64,000 nucleotides of DNA from Apostichopus japonicus (lineage: Eukaryota; Echinodermata; Holothuroidea; Aspidochirotida; Stichopodidae), in assembly GCF_037975245.1 (NCBI RefSeq), contig NC_092573.1:16668265-16732264 (forward strand). The letters run 5' to 3'. Shown here piece after piece: positions 1 to 11,225 of this stretch (position 1 is the first letter of the stretch; each line of letters begins with the position of its first letter). The notes beneath the pieces were generated by a model, which was given only the letters and a program-made list of their open reading frames with translations, made no database searches and had not been told where the DNA came from. The position numbers and the translations under genes are program-made.

Positions 1-589
1 TTTGGGAGTTGCACACGCCTCTACTCTGTAGAGTTGCTTAGGACTGACTGAGGAAGATTCTTTGAGGCTGGCCTTTATATGTCCACGTTACCATGACACC
101 TGGGAAACGCTTGAGGTTCACAAATTCGGCTGTCTTCGCCGACACCGTGGTCCCATCTCCATGTCATCGTACTATAATACGATGGTTACTCGACGGCATT
201 GCGAGGGCTTCACGTATTCGTGTTACCTTCATAAGACAATCGGGCAGCTTCTTGTTTCCTTCGTATTGTCTTCGTGAGGCGAAAATGCCCGATAGCACCG
301 ATGATCACACGAAGTAAAAAAGAAGATGACACGATTTGATAAGATGCCCTCACAATGGCCTTACGAAGGGCAAAATGGACGCACGAATTCAACACGAAAA
401 TGAACCTTCGCAAGGTCTTCGGGCAATTTTTTGGCATGCCAAAGATTTTGCCACCACTCACGAAGTTGCTGCCGGAGCCTGCAAAACTCCACCGGAGGTC
501 ATACGATGGCTTAAGATGCCCTCACGAATGGCCCGATGTTTTTACGATCAGAGCCGAATTTGAACATTTTCTTTATCGTGTGTCCATCT
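1..589. other. unassigned repeat-like DNA before a LINE
   Basis: No gene is recognised. The phrase TAAGATGCCCTCAC(G)AATGGCC occurs near 339 and again near 511, so part of this stretch is a diverged direct repeat. Short overlapping open frames exist on both strands but none resembles a protein I know. It may be the 5' part of the LINE that follows, or an older repeat the LINE joined. Confidence 0.35.
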
Positions 590-1729
590 GATGTCAACTT
601 CGAGACAGTGTGACGCAAGCATAAACAACCATTATGGAATCCGTGGTGTTGCATATGATTGGTTCTTTTCAAGAGAGAACAGGTTATACGCATTAATGAT
701 CAAACTTCTAAGACTAGTACATAAGCTGCGGCGTCCCACAGGGTTCTGTACTTGGACCACTATTTTCTCATATCTACATAAGTGACTTGTGTAACTGTTC
801 TCGTATCCTTGACTTTACACACTTTGCAGACAACACGAGTATTCTTTTTGAGCACAGTGATATCCATTGTGCTGCTCGTTGTCGTTAACTCTGAACTATT
901 ATTTATAAACTATATATTAATTTATTTTTCGTCCTGTTCAGCGAAAGGTTGATACAGTTAACTATGCTCCCAAATCTCAAAGAGTATTGGAATACTTCAT
1001 AAAATTTGCTATGTTGTACCATCGCATACACTTAAAACGATTCTCTCATTAATTCAACGCTGTCTTACTGCAACATAATTTGGGGGACACACCTATCCAT
1101 CTTACCTAAATCGCCTGTTTAATCTCCAGAAGAAAGCCATTAGACTGATTACAAATTCTGGTTATCGTGCTCAGAGTAAAATCATATTTTCAAACTTAAA
1201 AATCTTAAATATCCTCGACACATATATCAATCTCCAAGTTGCTCTATTTATGTATAAATATGTTAATGGACTTTTGCCCTCTAATTACTGATTACTATCT
1301 TTTAATTGTGACATTCATAACTACAATACACGCTTTTGTCAAAATTTCCGTACAAATTTGATCACTTCCAAGAGGACTCTTCGACTTTTCATCAATACTG
1401 GAGTTACAATCTGGACTAGTTTGGACAACACAATAAAAACATCCAAAAGTATTCATTGCTTCAAACAAAACATGAAATCCATTTAACTTACGATTATCAT
1501 CATTGAGCAGTGTTTCTTTCTTTCTGGCTTATTTTCTAGGTTCTTTGTTCTTTGTTCTTTGTTCTTTTCTTCTTCCTCTTACTTATCCTTTGTATTCTTT
1601 CGTTTATTGTTTTTGTAAAGGGGGACTGCTCGTAAAAGCTCTGCTTCTTCAGTCCTCCTTCACCTCCTTGTAATTTAATTAAACACCATTGTATTTATAT
1701 TATGTGGAAATAAATCAAACTCAAACTTG
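590..1729 (+). mobile_element. decayed non-LTR retrotransposon (CR1/L2-like), reverse transcriptase 3' half
   Basis: The plus strand shows remnants of a non-LTR reverse transcriptase in order. HYGIRGVAYDWF lies near 630-665. VPQGSVLGP followed by IYISDL lies near 733-790. A catalytic box decayed from FADD to FADN lies near 825-840. The post-RT region has QKKAIRLITNSGY near 1130, a NTRF motif near 1330, and a FKQNMKSI-like end near 1460. Several stops and frameshifts break the frame, so it is dead. The 3' UTR has a GTTCTTT run near 1540, an AATAAA-containing stretch near 1707 and a short (TCAAAC) tail, directly abutting a 145-bp-family repeat. The clade call (CR1/L2/Daphne-like) is inference from motif style. 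Confidence 0.8.
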
Positions 1730-2330
1730 AGCCTATAGTTTGGTGGAGGTCAAAGGTCATTTGGGTCGGTTCACCAGGGTCAAATTGCGAAAACCTTTAA
1801 ACATGATATCTCAAGGACAGAAGGCTGGGCAGACCTCATATTTGGTTTGTAGATGTACCATATCAATCAATGGGCCTATTATAGCTTTTGGTGGAGGTCA
1901 AGGTCATTTTGAAGTCAAGAACCGCAACACATTTACTTCACTCCCCTCTTAACTCTTTCCCCCTCTTGCCTACACGAACACCTCTTCCTAAACATAATAT
2001 CGCAAGGGAAGCTTGGACAGATTGCATATTTGGCAAGAGGGGGAAAGAGTTAAGAGGGGAGTGAAGTTAATGTGTTGCGGTTCTTGACTTCAAAATGACC
2101 TTGACCTCCACCAATAGCTTGTTGAGGTCAATGGTCATTTCAGGACAGCCTGTGACATTGTGAATTTACTGTTTGTCACATCACACTGCTTTTTCACTGT
2201 ATTACTAAGATCAAGTATGTTGTACACCCTCACTATACATTATACGTCAGATTCATGAAGAAAAATGCTCATGTTACATCATCGAAACCTGAAACGCATT
2301 TTTGTATTCTGGTTTGCAAACTATGACTTT
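1730..2330 (+). repeat. GGTCAAAGGTCATTTGGGGTCACC-type tandem repeat units with foldback
   Basis: About two units of the dispersed ~145-bp repeat family seen throughout the window (GGTGGAGGTCAAAGGTCAT, then a CACCAGGGTCAAATTG box, then ATGATATCTCAAGGAC). The second half is rearranged into an 83-bp inverted repeat (separate entry). After 2114 the family continues as TCATCGAAACCTGAAACGC, similar to 19915. Confidence 0.75.
1888..2114. repeat. 83-bp inverted repeat with 61-bp loop
   Basis: The arms are 1888-1970 and 2032-2114. By eye, the right arm reverse-complemented matches the left at 82 of 83 positions; the only difference is T versus A within ACATTTACTTC/ACATTAACTTC. Each arm begins in the GGTGGAGGTCAAGGTCA box of the repeat family and ends at CCCCCTCTTGCC. 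The near identity implies a recent strand-switch duplication or active homogenisation. Confidence 0.9.
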
Positions 2331-2801
2331 TTCAATAACCAATATCTCGAAAACCTTGTAGAAAGTGCATGAAAGTTTCAGCTGGATGCTTAGAATATGT
2401 TCCTCTTTTATCAGTCAAAAACAAATTGAAGGAAATGAATTAAAACATGATTTCATACGGCTAAGGCTTCTCTTGCAAATTGTAAAAGGAAATAACTGAC
2501 AATGTGTGTATATAAGTATATTTGAAATATTAATATCAAAGGTTACATTCACTGAAATCGAGGGCGACCGTCCCATTTTATCTTGGGTGCAATTGAAACG
2601 AGACCAACTACTATCACAGTATAGTTTGGTACAGGATAAGGTATCGCACATACCGCCATATATGTTTAATTTCCTCAATGTGTGAGGTCACCATAATTCA
2701 GTTTGAAAGTAGATCAGGATACAAATCATTATCAAGTAAATGTTTTCGTGCAATTTGGATCAATCTTTTGCAATATCAACATTTCTGTTCTTATTTCCTA
2801 G
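2331..2801. other. intron/intergenic DNA upstream of GPCR exon
   Basis: No coding signal. Ends in a pyrimidine-rich tract and AG acceptor (TTCTTATTTCCTAG, ending 2801). It is therefore the end of the intron preceding the first visible exon of the receptor gene, interrupted further upstream by the repeats at 590-2330. Confidence 0.5.
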
Positions 2802-3854
2802 GTAGCCGTTCAAGCCACATGCTGTACTTTGACCGCAATGACAATTGACCGATATTACTTGATTGTACATGCTGTTAAATCAAGACAGACTAGAACAACC
2901 AGGAAAGCAGTAATTATCAATATTAATATTTGGATCGGTAAGTATGCTCCAATATCATTTTCAGCTTCTTTAAAATTGAACAATGGAACAACGTGACGAC
3001 AGACAACTGCTGCTCATCACGAATGATTTATAAATTGAAAAGATTCGGTTTTATTTTTCTTATGGTCAATATCTACAATTGATCATCTTGTAACGATACT
3101 ATATCGTTACTAGAAAAATATTGCAAAAGATGTTTACTAGAAAAATAAGGATATCTTTGGGGGAAAAAGTTTCAAGAAATGTTGATGAATATCATTTCCA
3201 AGAATTGCTTGTTACACATAAAGTGATAACATTTTCTGCATGTGTTTACTAGTTCTCTTTTGTCTTATAGGTTCTTTCGTGGTGCACTTGCCCGCGTTCA
3301 TCTTGTCTGACATTAAGACAGATCACTGTGAAATGGCATTTACAGGATTCAAATATTATTTTCTTGGACTTGTCCTTCTCATGTACGTTATCCCGCTGGC
3401 TGTGATCTCTGCATGTTACGCTAACATTCTGGTCATCGTTTGGAGAAAGACCTCTGCTGGAACTGAAAGTGCTCAAGCACACGAACGATCAATCCGTCAA
3501 AAGAAAAAAATAACCAGAATGGTTTTCCTCGTTATTCTTGCCTTTGCTGTATGTTGGCTCCCAATTCACGCGTATAATTTGGTTAACGAGTTCAAGCCAG
3601 ATCAGTTCAGAGTGACAAATGTTACCGTCTTTATGCAGGTGTTTGCATTAAGTCTATCGTACTCAAACAGTTGCATCAATCCTTTCATTTACGCATTCAC
3701 AACTGCAACTTTCAAGAAACATTTTAAGAAAGTATTTAGCTTAAAGTTAGTCGATAGTGAGACATCTGCGGGTGCTAAAGATGATAGTGTCTCAGGATAT
3801 CGTAAAATTGCTAAGGATGAGATGTCCTCAATGACCTGTGATACCAAGGTTTGA
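2802..3854 (+). CDS. kisspeptin/galanin-type neuropeptide GPCR, last two exons (partial gene)
   Basis: Rhodopsin-class G-protein-coupled receptor for a neuropeptide, acting in the plasma membrane. Exon A is 2802-2937 (phase 0 in, phase 1 out). The intron is 2938-3270, with donor GTAAGT and acceptor TTGTCTTATAG. Exon B is 3271-3854, ending in TGA. The split codon G|GT gives Gly, and the joined frame is open throughout. Seen: TM3 with VQATCCTLTAMTIDRYY and its DRY motif, TM4 beginning IWIGSF, TM5 YVIPLAV, a basic third loop (RQKKKITR), TM6 CWLP, TM7 SYSNSCINPFIYAF (NPxxY) and a Ser-rich tail. The VQATC, LTAM and SYSNS signatures match kisspeptin receptors (GPR54) best; galanin and allatostatin-A receptors are close alternatives. 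The tail ends T-K-V, fitting a class I PDZ ligand (S/T-x-V). Exons for the N-terminus, TM1 and TM2 are absent and presumably upstream of the window. No disabling change is seen. Confidence 0.88.
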
Positions 3855-4145
3855 TATTTTCGCATTAAGAAACTAATGCTTTATAGCTTTCGACAGGTTC
3901 CCATAATTGGTGAGAATGGAGTTTGCGTTTCACGTTTGTTAATTACAAAGTAATATTGCAAAGTAATATTACAAAGTAATATAATTACATAAGTCTGTTT
4001 GGCAACACAATAGGAAATTTACCAACTCCTCAAAAGGCCTTATATATAGAACAATAGCTTGAAACTATCAATTGAGAGGGAAAAAAACTTATCAAAAGAA
4101 ATGTAATTCGTGAATCTTCACAACAGTTGCTAAAAACACAATAAA
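3855..4145 (+). promoter_or_regulatory. probable 3' UTR with AATAAA poly(A) signal
   Basis: After the receptor TGA the sequence becomes AT-rich and non-coding. It holds three close copies of AAAGTAATAT(T) near 3947-3982 and a canonical AATAAA at 4140-4145, the first I see downstream of the stop. Use of this signal is inference. Confidence 0.4.
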
Positions 4146-6420
4146 AAATTATTTATGAATGACAGTTTATAAAAAAGTAAGCAGTACCACAAATTACGTT
4201 AAAAATATTTTTTGACAAACTCTTCCCATTTATTTTTATCAATTTCTTCTTTAAATATTAATTCTAAGTAGTATTAGTGATTCCTCTTATTTAGGAATTT
4301 CAGTTATTGTATAGATTAGTAGATTGTCATGTTGCAACGAGGTCGTGAAACCTTACAAAGCTTGTATATGCTGCAAAGGCCAACTGTTAATGTGTTCAGT
4401 GCAATTCTGTACATATTTCATAATGGATATAGAACAGATATCAATGTATGTACTATATAAATTGTAACTTATAATTTGACTTTGCTAGATATGGTCTCAT
4501 ATGATAATTACATCAGGAGTGTGCGACCCACACAGACTTGTATCATACGAAATGTATCAATTGTATCAATGCTCATTACTTGTGTACTTGGTTACAGATA
4601 ATAATCAATTAGTCCTGGTTTGATTACAAGATCACTGCATCTGAGAAGTTTAAACATTCGTGATGAAGATATATGTAATTTCCCTGCCTTTCATCCTTTC
4701 ATGTTTGCAGTATGCCTGGAATACAATATGATTGTTCTTCTGTTGAGATTTCCAAGAAGGAATAGACCATGGTTAATGTTTGATATTTGTTCATTTATTT
4801 ATTTGCTTCATTATAGCTGTGACTTAAAGGAACAGAAACACTTTGGTAACACCAATACCAAGATCGTTTACGTACATTCACTTCCACCAACTTTAAATCA
4901 ACTCAATTTGAAGAGAATTTAAAGCCCTAGATCTCGCAATTGTATCCCCAAATGCTTAAAGGGATGACGAGGTTTGATTTTAACAAAATGTGTAATACAA
5001 AGCTTATTAAACGATTCACATTGATCTCCCAAACAGATTCGCAGTTCTGTTGTTGAGATACATAAAAAGACATTGTTGTATTTCCTTCTCTTATTTGGGT
5101 GATAGAATTACCCGATAATATATTTGTAATACCAGACTATATATAGACACACTATTCACCGCTTTTATATCCTCTTAAAAACTTTGTGATGGGATGTTAT
5201 TTTTTTGTAAAATCTAAGGGACTTCATCAAATCAGTCAATGGTTTGAATGAATGTGTCCAGATCACATTAGGGAGAAACCAAAAAAGTTTGATATGTTGC
5301 CCACGTATTACATTACAAATACTGCAGCCCAAGAATAATGCATCCTCGAAGAGCTCTAAAACTCAAACAAATTCTCGGTATCAACTTTACATTTAATTTA
5401 TATTCTTCTGTCAATGGCAATAGTGGTGTTTTCACTCACGGTTTAGTTCGTATACGACAGATTCCAGACGGGAAGATATCTCCAATGAGTGTAGGAAGTG
5501 CATAATTGTGCACTTTACCTTGAACTTGTATTACAAATACCTGCAGCGTAACAGAGGGCACAGCCTACATCATTCATGAAAGTCATATAAATACCACTTT
5601 CAACAATTCTGCGACTCTCAAAATTGGGTCAAAAATTTGACTTTTCATTTTCATATGTTAATTAACAATACGCACAGTTATGAAGCATCTATTATATAGT
5701 TCGTGTCATATATTAATTGATGATGCAGGTGCTTGGTGGTGCAATTACAACCCTCTCTGGTTCCATATCACATATGTGAAACCATTCTGGATAAGACCTC
5801 CCAAAATATAATTGGCTCTATACTATTTGACTACTGGCAATGGACATATCAGGTTCGGCCAGTGTGAAAAGGTCTACATAACTGTAAAATAAAAGAAGTC
5901 ATGTGGAAAATTGCAAATTTTTCAGCAGTCTATGGACAACATTTTGTTGTCTATAGCTATAGGTCTCTTACTTCTATTATATTATAATATTTTCAGTATG
6001 TAAATTTGATCTATTTCGTAGCACACAGACGTAAGTCTCAGATTTAATCAGCGATGCATGGCGACTCACATGTTCATACTTTCAACTGTCAAGAAATACA
6101 CATTATCAGTTCATCGCATTAAGAGGGCGTATTCATTTCCCACAAACATATAATCTGCCAACTTACATCGGTGCAGTGTACCACACCTTGCACATATGTT
6201 ATCCAAGTAATTGTAATTAATGGCTAAAGGAAAGACTCAAAAAGTAGGTTCTGTACTTCTGTCAATGACTACACCAGAGTCAACACCTCCAAACTGTCAG
6301 AACAGTGAAGGAAGATATACCATGGAGTTTTAATTCAAGGTCTTTACTCTAGTCAATTAAATAATATCCAAACTTTTGAAACAGCAATTCATAGTTTCAT
6401 TATCCTGGTTTTTTGCACAG
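4146..6420. other. intergenic DNA, nothing recognised
   Basis: AT-rich single-copy-looking sequence. The longest open frame (100 codons, 4620-4922 plus) has no recognisable motif or flanking splice context and is not called as a gene. Confidence 0.5.
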
Positions 6421-8625
6421 GCAAATACAACTTGGACCAAGCTCATATATGGTGAGTAGGTGTAACACATTGAGAAGAAAGAAGCCTGTTGTTTTAGAGG
6501 AGGTCAAAGTTCATTTGGGGTCACTAGGGGTCACAATGTGAAACAATTGTAAACACTTTATCTCAAGAAGAGAACCCTAGACAAATCTCATATTTAGTAT
6601 GTAGTTGTGACGTTCAGTACAAGAAGCATAATGAGCACATTAAATATGATATCGTTAGTAAAGTTGACCTCTCGTGACCTCAGTTGAGATTTGACCTCAC
6701 AAGCAACATAATTGTTGCACTCAATATGGCAAATCCATGTGCCATGTATGAAAAGTATCCTTGATTTCTACTATAAGAAATCATGTTTTAAGGTTTTCAG
6801 GCCTCGACACTGAAATATTTTTAAAAATACTCGCTATTTGGAGACCGTTACTAAAAATATACTCCCCAAAACACAAAATTCACTCGGCAATATGATTGAT
6901 GTTTAAGTCTGCATAGTACAGATCTAAAACATCAATACTTTCGATGAACAAAGGTTAGGCACTTAGGCAGATACATGGTACTACGTAATTGCAATTGGAA
7001 AATTATGTTTCTGTGCAGTATTAAATGTGCAGTATGAAATTTAAACTATTTTCCACCAAAGTAAATCATGAACAAAATCAAACATGTCGCAGGACCATAA
7101 ATGATCAGCTAGGCCTACTGTAGTGTCTCAAACAAATACAAATAAAGCATCTGCAAAAATACCTACAAAGATAGCTTGGCTTCTGTTTCACTAGGGCTCC
7201 TCTAGTACTAGGTATGTACTATACAGTAGCTAGGTGTGCGCGCGTCCTAAGCCTATACACGTACCTCGCTGCTACTTTGAACCGTTACTCGATTAGCGCG
7301 ATTCGTACATTTTCCCAATTATTTATCTTGTCTTTTACCTGCAGATTGGTGTGCGAAAAAAATATCACTATTACCCCATTACACTGCCTACATCATAGCG
7401 ATCTTTTACGCAATGAAAATCTAAGGTTGAAAGAGAATCTATCTTCCACTTGCAACTGGTGTTGAGTGAAAATCTTTGCACAAAATCCTAGAGTAATAAC
7501 AACAAAAGTGTCTCAAAACTCCTTAATTTTTGTTATATGTATTGCGAATTATGACTGATGGCACGTAGTAAATGCCTTAAGAAATAATTTTAGGAAATAT
7601 TTGGCCAGCTTAGGTATTGGTATTCTGACACGAAACATTTTGACAATGCTTATTGTTTGTAGTCTACCTGCATATACTCTACTGTGCAGGGGTTGCTTAC
7701 GCATAACCAAGCCTTCATGATATGGACGTTTTAATCCTATTTTCAAGTGGTTGAGAAATTAATATATGAACACAACATTTATGAATGCCTTTAAAACACA
7801 ATACGTACTGTGTAAGCTCAAACCCTTCCTTCTAATAAATTGTTACTTTAGATTTTAAATGATGCTCTCGCTGTATGTTTGTAAATGGTCGTTGAAGTTG
7901 AACAAGAAGTTGAACAGGAAAACTTCCCGTACATAATGCACGTGCAAATAGCGAACCATTTTACACAGTTACTTCGCATTGAGATCAGTCATTGATAAAA
8001 ATCTAACAAGGCGACAGTCAATTTTCATAAACGGCGCCTAGCCATTACCCTAACGTAACGACATCCAAACCTGAAGTTTTTATTTGGCACTGAATTTTGA
8101 CAACTGCGATATAGGCTACGACGGAAAACTTCCAATACCACCGCTGTATGTACAAAGAGTACACCTTTTGCACGCAATGTATGTAGTGAAATTATGCAGC
8201 TCAAGTAACATGATGATGCCTGCGTAACTTTGTTCGCAAGAATTTCATTTGATTCCACCGATGTCTATAAGCTAATTTGCAATTGCCAACAGCCTCCTAT
8301 TCTTATAAGGCGTAACGCAAATGTTATCGAATAGGCTGGTCGGTGGAATATACGGCGGTAGATTGTAAAATAGGTTTCGATAATTTGACCCCTGGTGACC
8401 CAAAAATGACCTTTTACCTCCTCTAAAACCATAGCCTTCTTCTACTTAATGTGTTACACCTATTCACCAAATATGAGATTGGTCCAAGCTTCCCTTCTTG
8501 AGATATCGTGTTTACAAGCAAGGCGTCACACCCATACACGCGCGCGCCTGATCACGCGCACGCTCACACACACACGCACGCACGCACCCACACACACACC
8601 CACACGCACACGAACACGCACTAGC
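6421..8625 (-). repeat. large dispersed repeat, copy A, with inverted 145-bp units at both ends
   Basis: The left end (about 6430-6650) carries a repeat unit in plus orientation (GGTGAGTAGGTGTAACACATTG, then a GAGGTCAAAGTTCATTTGGGG box). From about 6660 the sequence is the reverse complement of copies B (18-19.9 kb) and D (46.9-48.3 kb). It runs through a GCTACTTTGAACCGTTACTC block near 7270, a GAGAAATTAATATATGAAC block near 7753 and a block near 8250-8370 with GGCGTAACGC, to a minus-oriented repeat unit at 8380-8520 and a (CA)n tract to 8620. The two ends are therefore inverted relative to each other. Short open frames inside (for example 7214-7465) are shared with other copies but decayed. 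Confidence 0.7.
8530..8625. repeat. (CA)n/(CACG)n microsatellite at the end of repeat copy A
   Basis: Alternating CA/CG tract following TACAAGCAAGGCGTCAC. The same junction (GT/CG-rich tract next to GACGCCTYGCTTGTAAACAC) recurs at about 18050 and 22640, so the microsatellite is a fixed part of the element end. Confidence 0.8.
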
Positions 8626-9865
8626 ATGATGACTTCCATGAAGAATGAACGGGAAGGAAGAAAATGCTATAAACATATTTTAACATATGAGAAAGAAAAT
8701 GTAACATCTAACTGCCCAAAGAATCACTAGCGTGTATACGTGGTCTTTTATCTCAAAACGTTCGAATAATGGTATTTTATTCATAACTACTAATTAGTAG
8801 GATCCACGGGGATTTAGTATATCTCCAATCTATCAAGTTATACAAGAAATGGTATTAACCAGTCAGAGGGTAAAACTCTAACAAAGCACGCAGTACTACC
8901 CTTCATAGACCCCCTTTCGTGTTTTCATTGACACGTTTGTAGTACAAAAGTCTTTCCATTAGAATGTCAAGTCTAGCGGCATCAACAGACTCTAACTGCA
9001 ATTAGCATTTTTTATGAACCGTATCTAATTGTATCCACACTGCATACACCCACCCATGCCGAGATTTCCTTACGAAGAGTCAATGACTCTTAGTGTATGG
9101 AATGCAAAAACAAAGTTATTTAAGATATGATAGTTTTCTTTGTCATCGGTAAGGACTTCTAGTCTATCTTCAAATGTTCCCTACGTGACAGATTAGTAAA
9201 TAATATATTAGAGAGTATCATAACGCTCATCCTATGAGTGAAGGTAGTATTCTTTTTCAGACGTTCGTCATTCAGTGCAATTTCACGCGCATAGTTCAGC
9301 AGCAACGGACTGTTAAATGATTCTCACCGTCACATCATTCATTGCTGACTACTCCGTTTGCCAGCGAATAGTAAGTTCAATCAGCGCATAATCGTTTGAC
9401 TAGAGTCATTGCTGCTGGCGAAAAGTTCTGTTTTGATAAATTGGATGGTGAGGCATTTATAGACAAGACAAGTAAGTATCTTGGTTTTCAACGTCCTGTT
9501 TTACTCTTGTGACATTTGAGGTACATATTGTTCACGTGAACACGTACACGTTCACACACACGAACACGTTCATGATATTATCGAAACAATGTACAACGAA
9601 AATAATATTTAAAGTAACTATTTAATTTCAATTGTCTTTTCTAACATGGTATGCATATTACAGATGAGCATATACTTTGCAAATATATTGTTATTCATTA
9701 TTTTGTGGCCTGTTGCAAATTTGGCAAAGCAAACCATTTGTCTAAACGTATTGATAAGGGCATAATTAAACCGTAGAAAACATCAACGTAAAATAATTTG
9801 TTAATTGTTTTAAAGGGCCTTTTATTTGGCGGCCATTTACACAACTGTATACGTATAAAGTCCTG
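8626..9865. other. intergenic DNA, nothing firm
   Basis: No coding region is supported. A perfect donor-like GTAAGT at about 9471 follows a less AT-rich stretch, but there is no partner acceptor or open frame. A short cluster of ACACGTxCAC phrases lies near 9530-9570. Confidence 0.4.
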
Positions 9866-10035
9866 CCGTGCAGTGGTGTGCGCAAGAGGGGGGGGGGCAT
9901 GACCCATAACTTCCATTGTTAGTCCGAAGATAATGGTTCAGCCGGATTTTTCTGTTCATTTTTTACATTAAGCCGGGAAGATTCAGACCACTGCTCCGGG
10001 TGTAAAACCCCTTTTCACCCCCCCCCCCCCACCAA
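9866..10035 (+). repeat. dispersed short repeat with G-run and C-run ends (copy 1)
   Basis: The phrases CATAACTTCCATTGTTAGTC, AATGGTTCAGCC and ATTAAGCCGGGAAG...CACTGCT recur at 45285-45400 in the same order and orientation. A G-run (near 9888) and a C-run (near 10018) frame this copy. Probably a non-autonomous element; termini not resolved. Confidence 0.6.
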
Positions 10036-10266
10036 AACATCAAGAATAATTATAAGCACATGCTTTCATTTACAGCTATTAATAAACTATGCCTCAGATT
10101 GCACAATGTTAAGTCTAAATTTTGTAAACCATTTTTTATTGGGAGACCACATGCGCACCCGCTTCATTGGAGTCAGCTTTCAACGACCCCAGCTTTCTGC
10201 TCCTTCGTCCAAAGCCCTATCTTAATCACTCGGTGGAATTAATAGGTTTGCTACAATCCCCACCGC

Positions 10267-11217
10267 CATGGGCGGCGATCATGGGGGGACGGGGGGACAT
10301 GTCCTCCCCCAATATTTTAGGTGGGGGATATAGTATCTAATATCCCCCCCCCCATATTTGGTGGCATAGGTTTTTTGTGGCTATAAATAGAAAATAATGC
10401 GTGAGATTATTTATCCAAAACATATTTGGCGGTGGCTAAAATTTCATCCAACACATGATGCACGAGGTAAATGACTCTTCGTGGTCGTTTCTGTGACCTG
10501 TGACCGTATAGCAAGTTGTCACACAGGATTATTATCATAATGCCTGTACATCTCTGGTGTATGAGTGGAAGTACGTACAATCATATATATGATCCACATC
10601 GATATGGGTTCACTGGGTTCTGTTTAGCCTGTTTCCTACAAGATTTCTAAGCGCAGGCGCGTAGCCAAGGGGGGGGGGGCGAAGGGGGCGACCGCCCCCT
10701 CGAGCATATTTTTTATATTTTGTTGATGAAATCGCTAGTAATTCCAAATTCTTAGATGCAACTTACAAGGCCTGGGAAGTGCCATTTCCAGCGATCTGGG
10801 AGGCATTTTCGGCCACAATTTTCTTTTACGCTTCGCGCCAACTTATGGTGGCGCTACGCTTAGATAGTTTGTCTACAAGCTTCGCCCCTCCCTTGGCAAA
10901 TTCCTCGCTACGCGCCTGTCTAACCGTGTCACAATTTGTTATTAAATATCACCAAAAAAGTCACAGACTTTCACCGAAAGTAGTTATTACTTATTTTCGA
11001 AATTAATTAGCTAGACGGACCGCATGCGTAATGAAATTTGGTTTGCCGATAAAAAAGGAAATTAGGGCTGTAGCAACCAGTAACCATATATATATATTTA
11101 AAGATATATATGTATATACAAAATATCACGAAGCGCGCGAACAATTTGGGGGATGAAAGTTGTTACGCGCCTGCACCCAAGCAACCTCCCAAATATTTGC
11201 AACAAATCGCCGCCCTG
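10267..11217. mobile_element. hAT-like non-autonomous TIR element (family CATGGGCGGCGAT), 951 bp
   Basis: Termini CATGGGCGGCGATC at the left and AAATCGCCGCCCTG at the right are inverted repeats. They are flanked by a perfect 8-bp direct duplication, CCCACCGC, at 10259-10266 and 11218-11225. An 8-bp duplication is characteristic of hAT-type transposition. No transposase frame is present, so it is a MITE-like passenger. It is interrupted by a second element at 10654-10918. The right flank is a poly-C stretch (about 11236). Confidence 0.8.
10654..10918 (+). mobile_element. nested hAT-like MITE (family CAGGCGCGTAGC), 265 bp
   Basis: Perfect 12-bp terminal inverted repeats, CAGGCGCGTAGC and GCTACGCGCCTG. 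The flanking direct repeat is TCTAAGCG (10646-10653) / TCTAACCG (10919-10926), 7 of 8 matching. Inside are a G-run/C-run hairpin (GGGGGCGACCGCCCCC) near 10684 and the shared hairpin module (TTAGATGCAACTTAC through GCGCTACGCTTAGATAG, about 10753-10870). Its right half recurs at 48846-49014 and 61239-61495. Confidence 0.82.
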
Positions 11218-11225
11218 CCCACCGC

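Noticed and set aside
9200-9475. Possible non-coding first exon ending at a GTAAGT donor
   Set aside because: Only a donor-like hexamer; no promoter, open frame or acceptor supports it.
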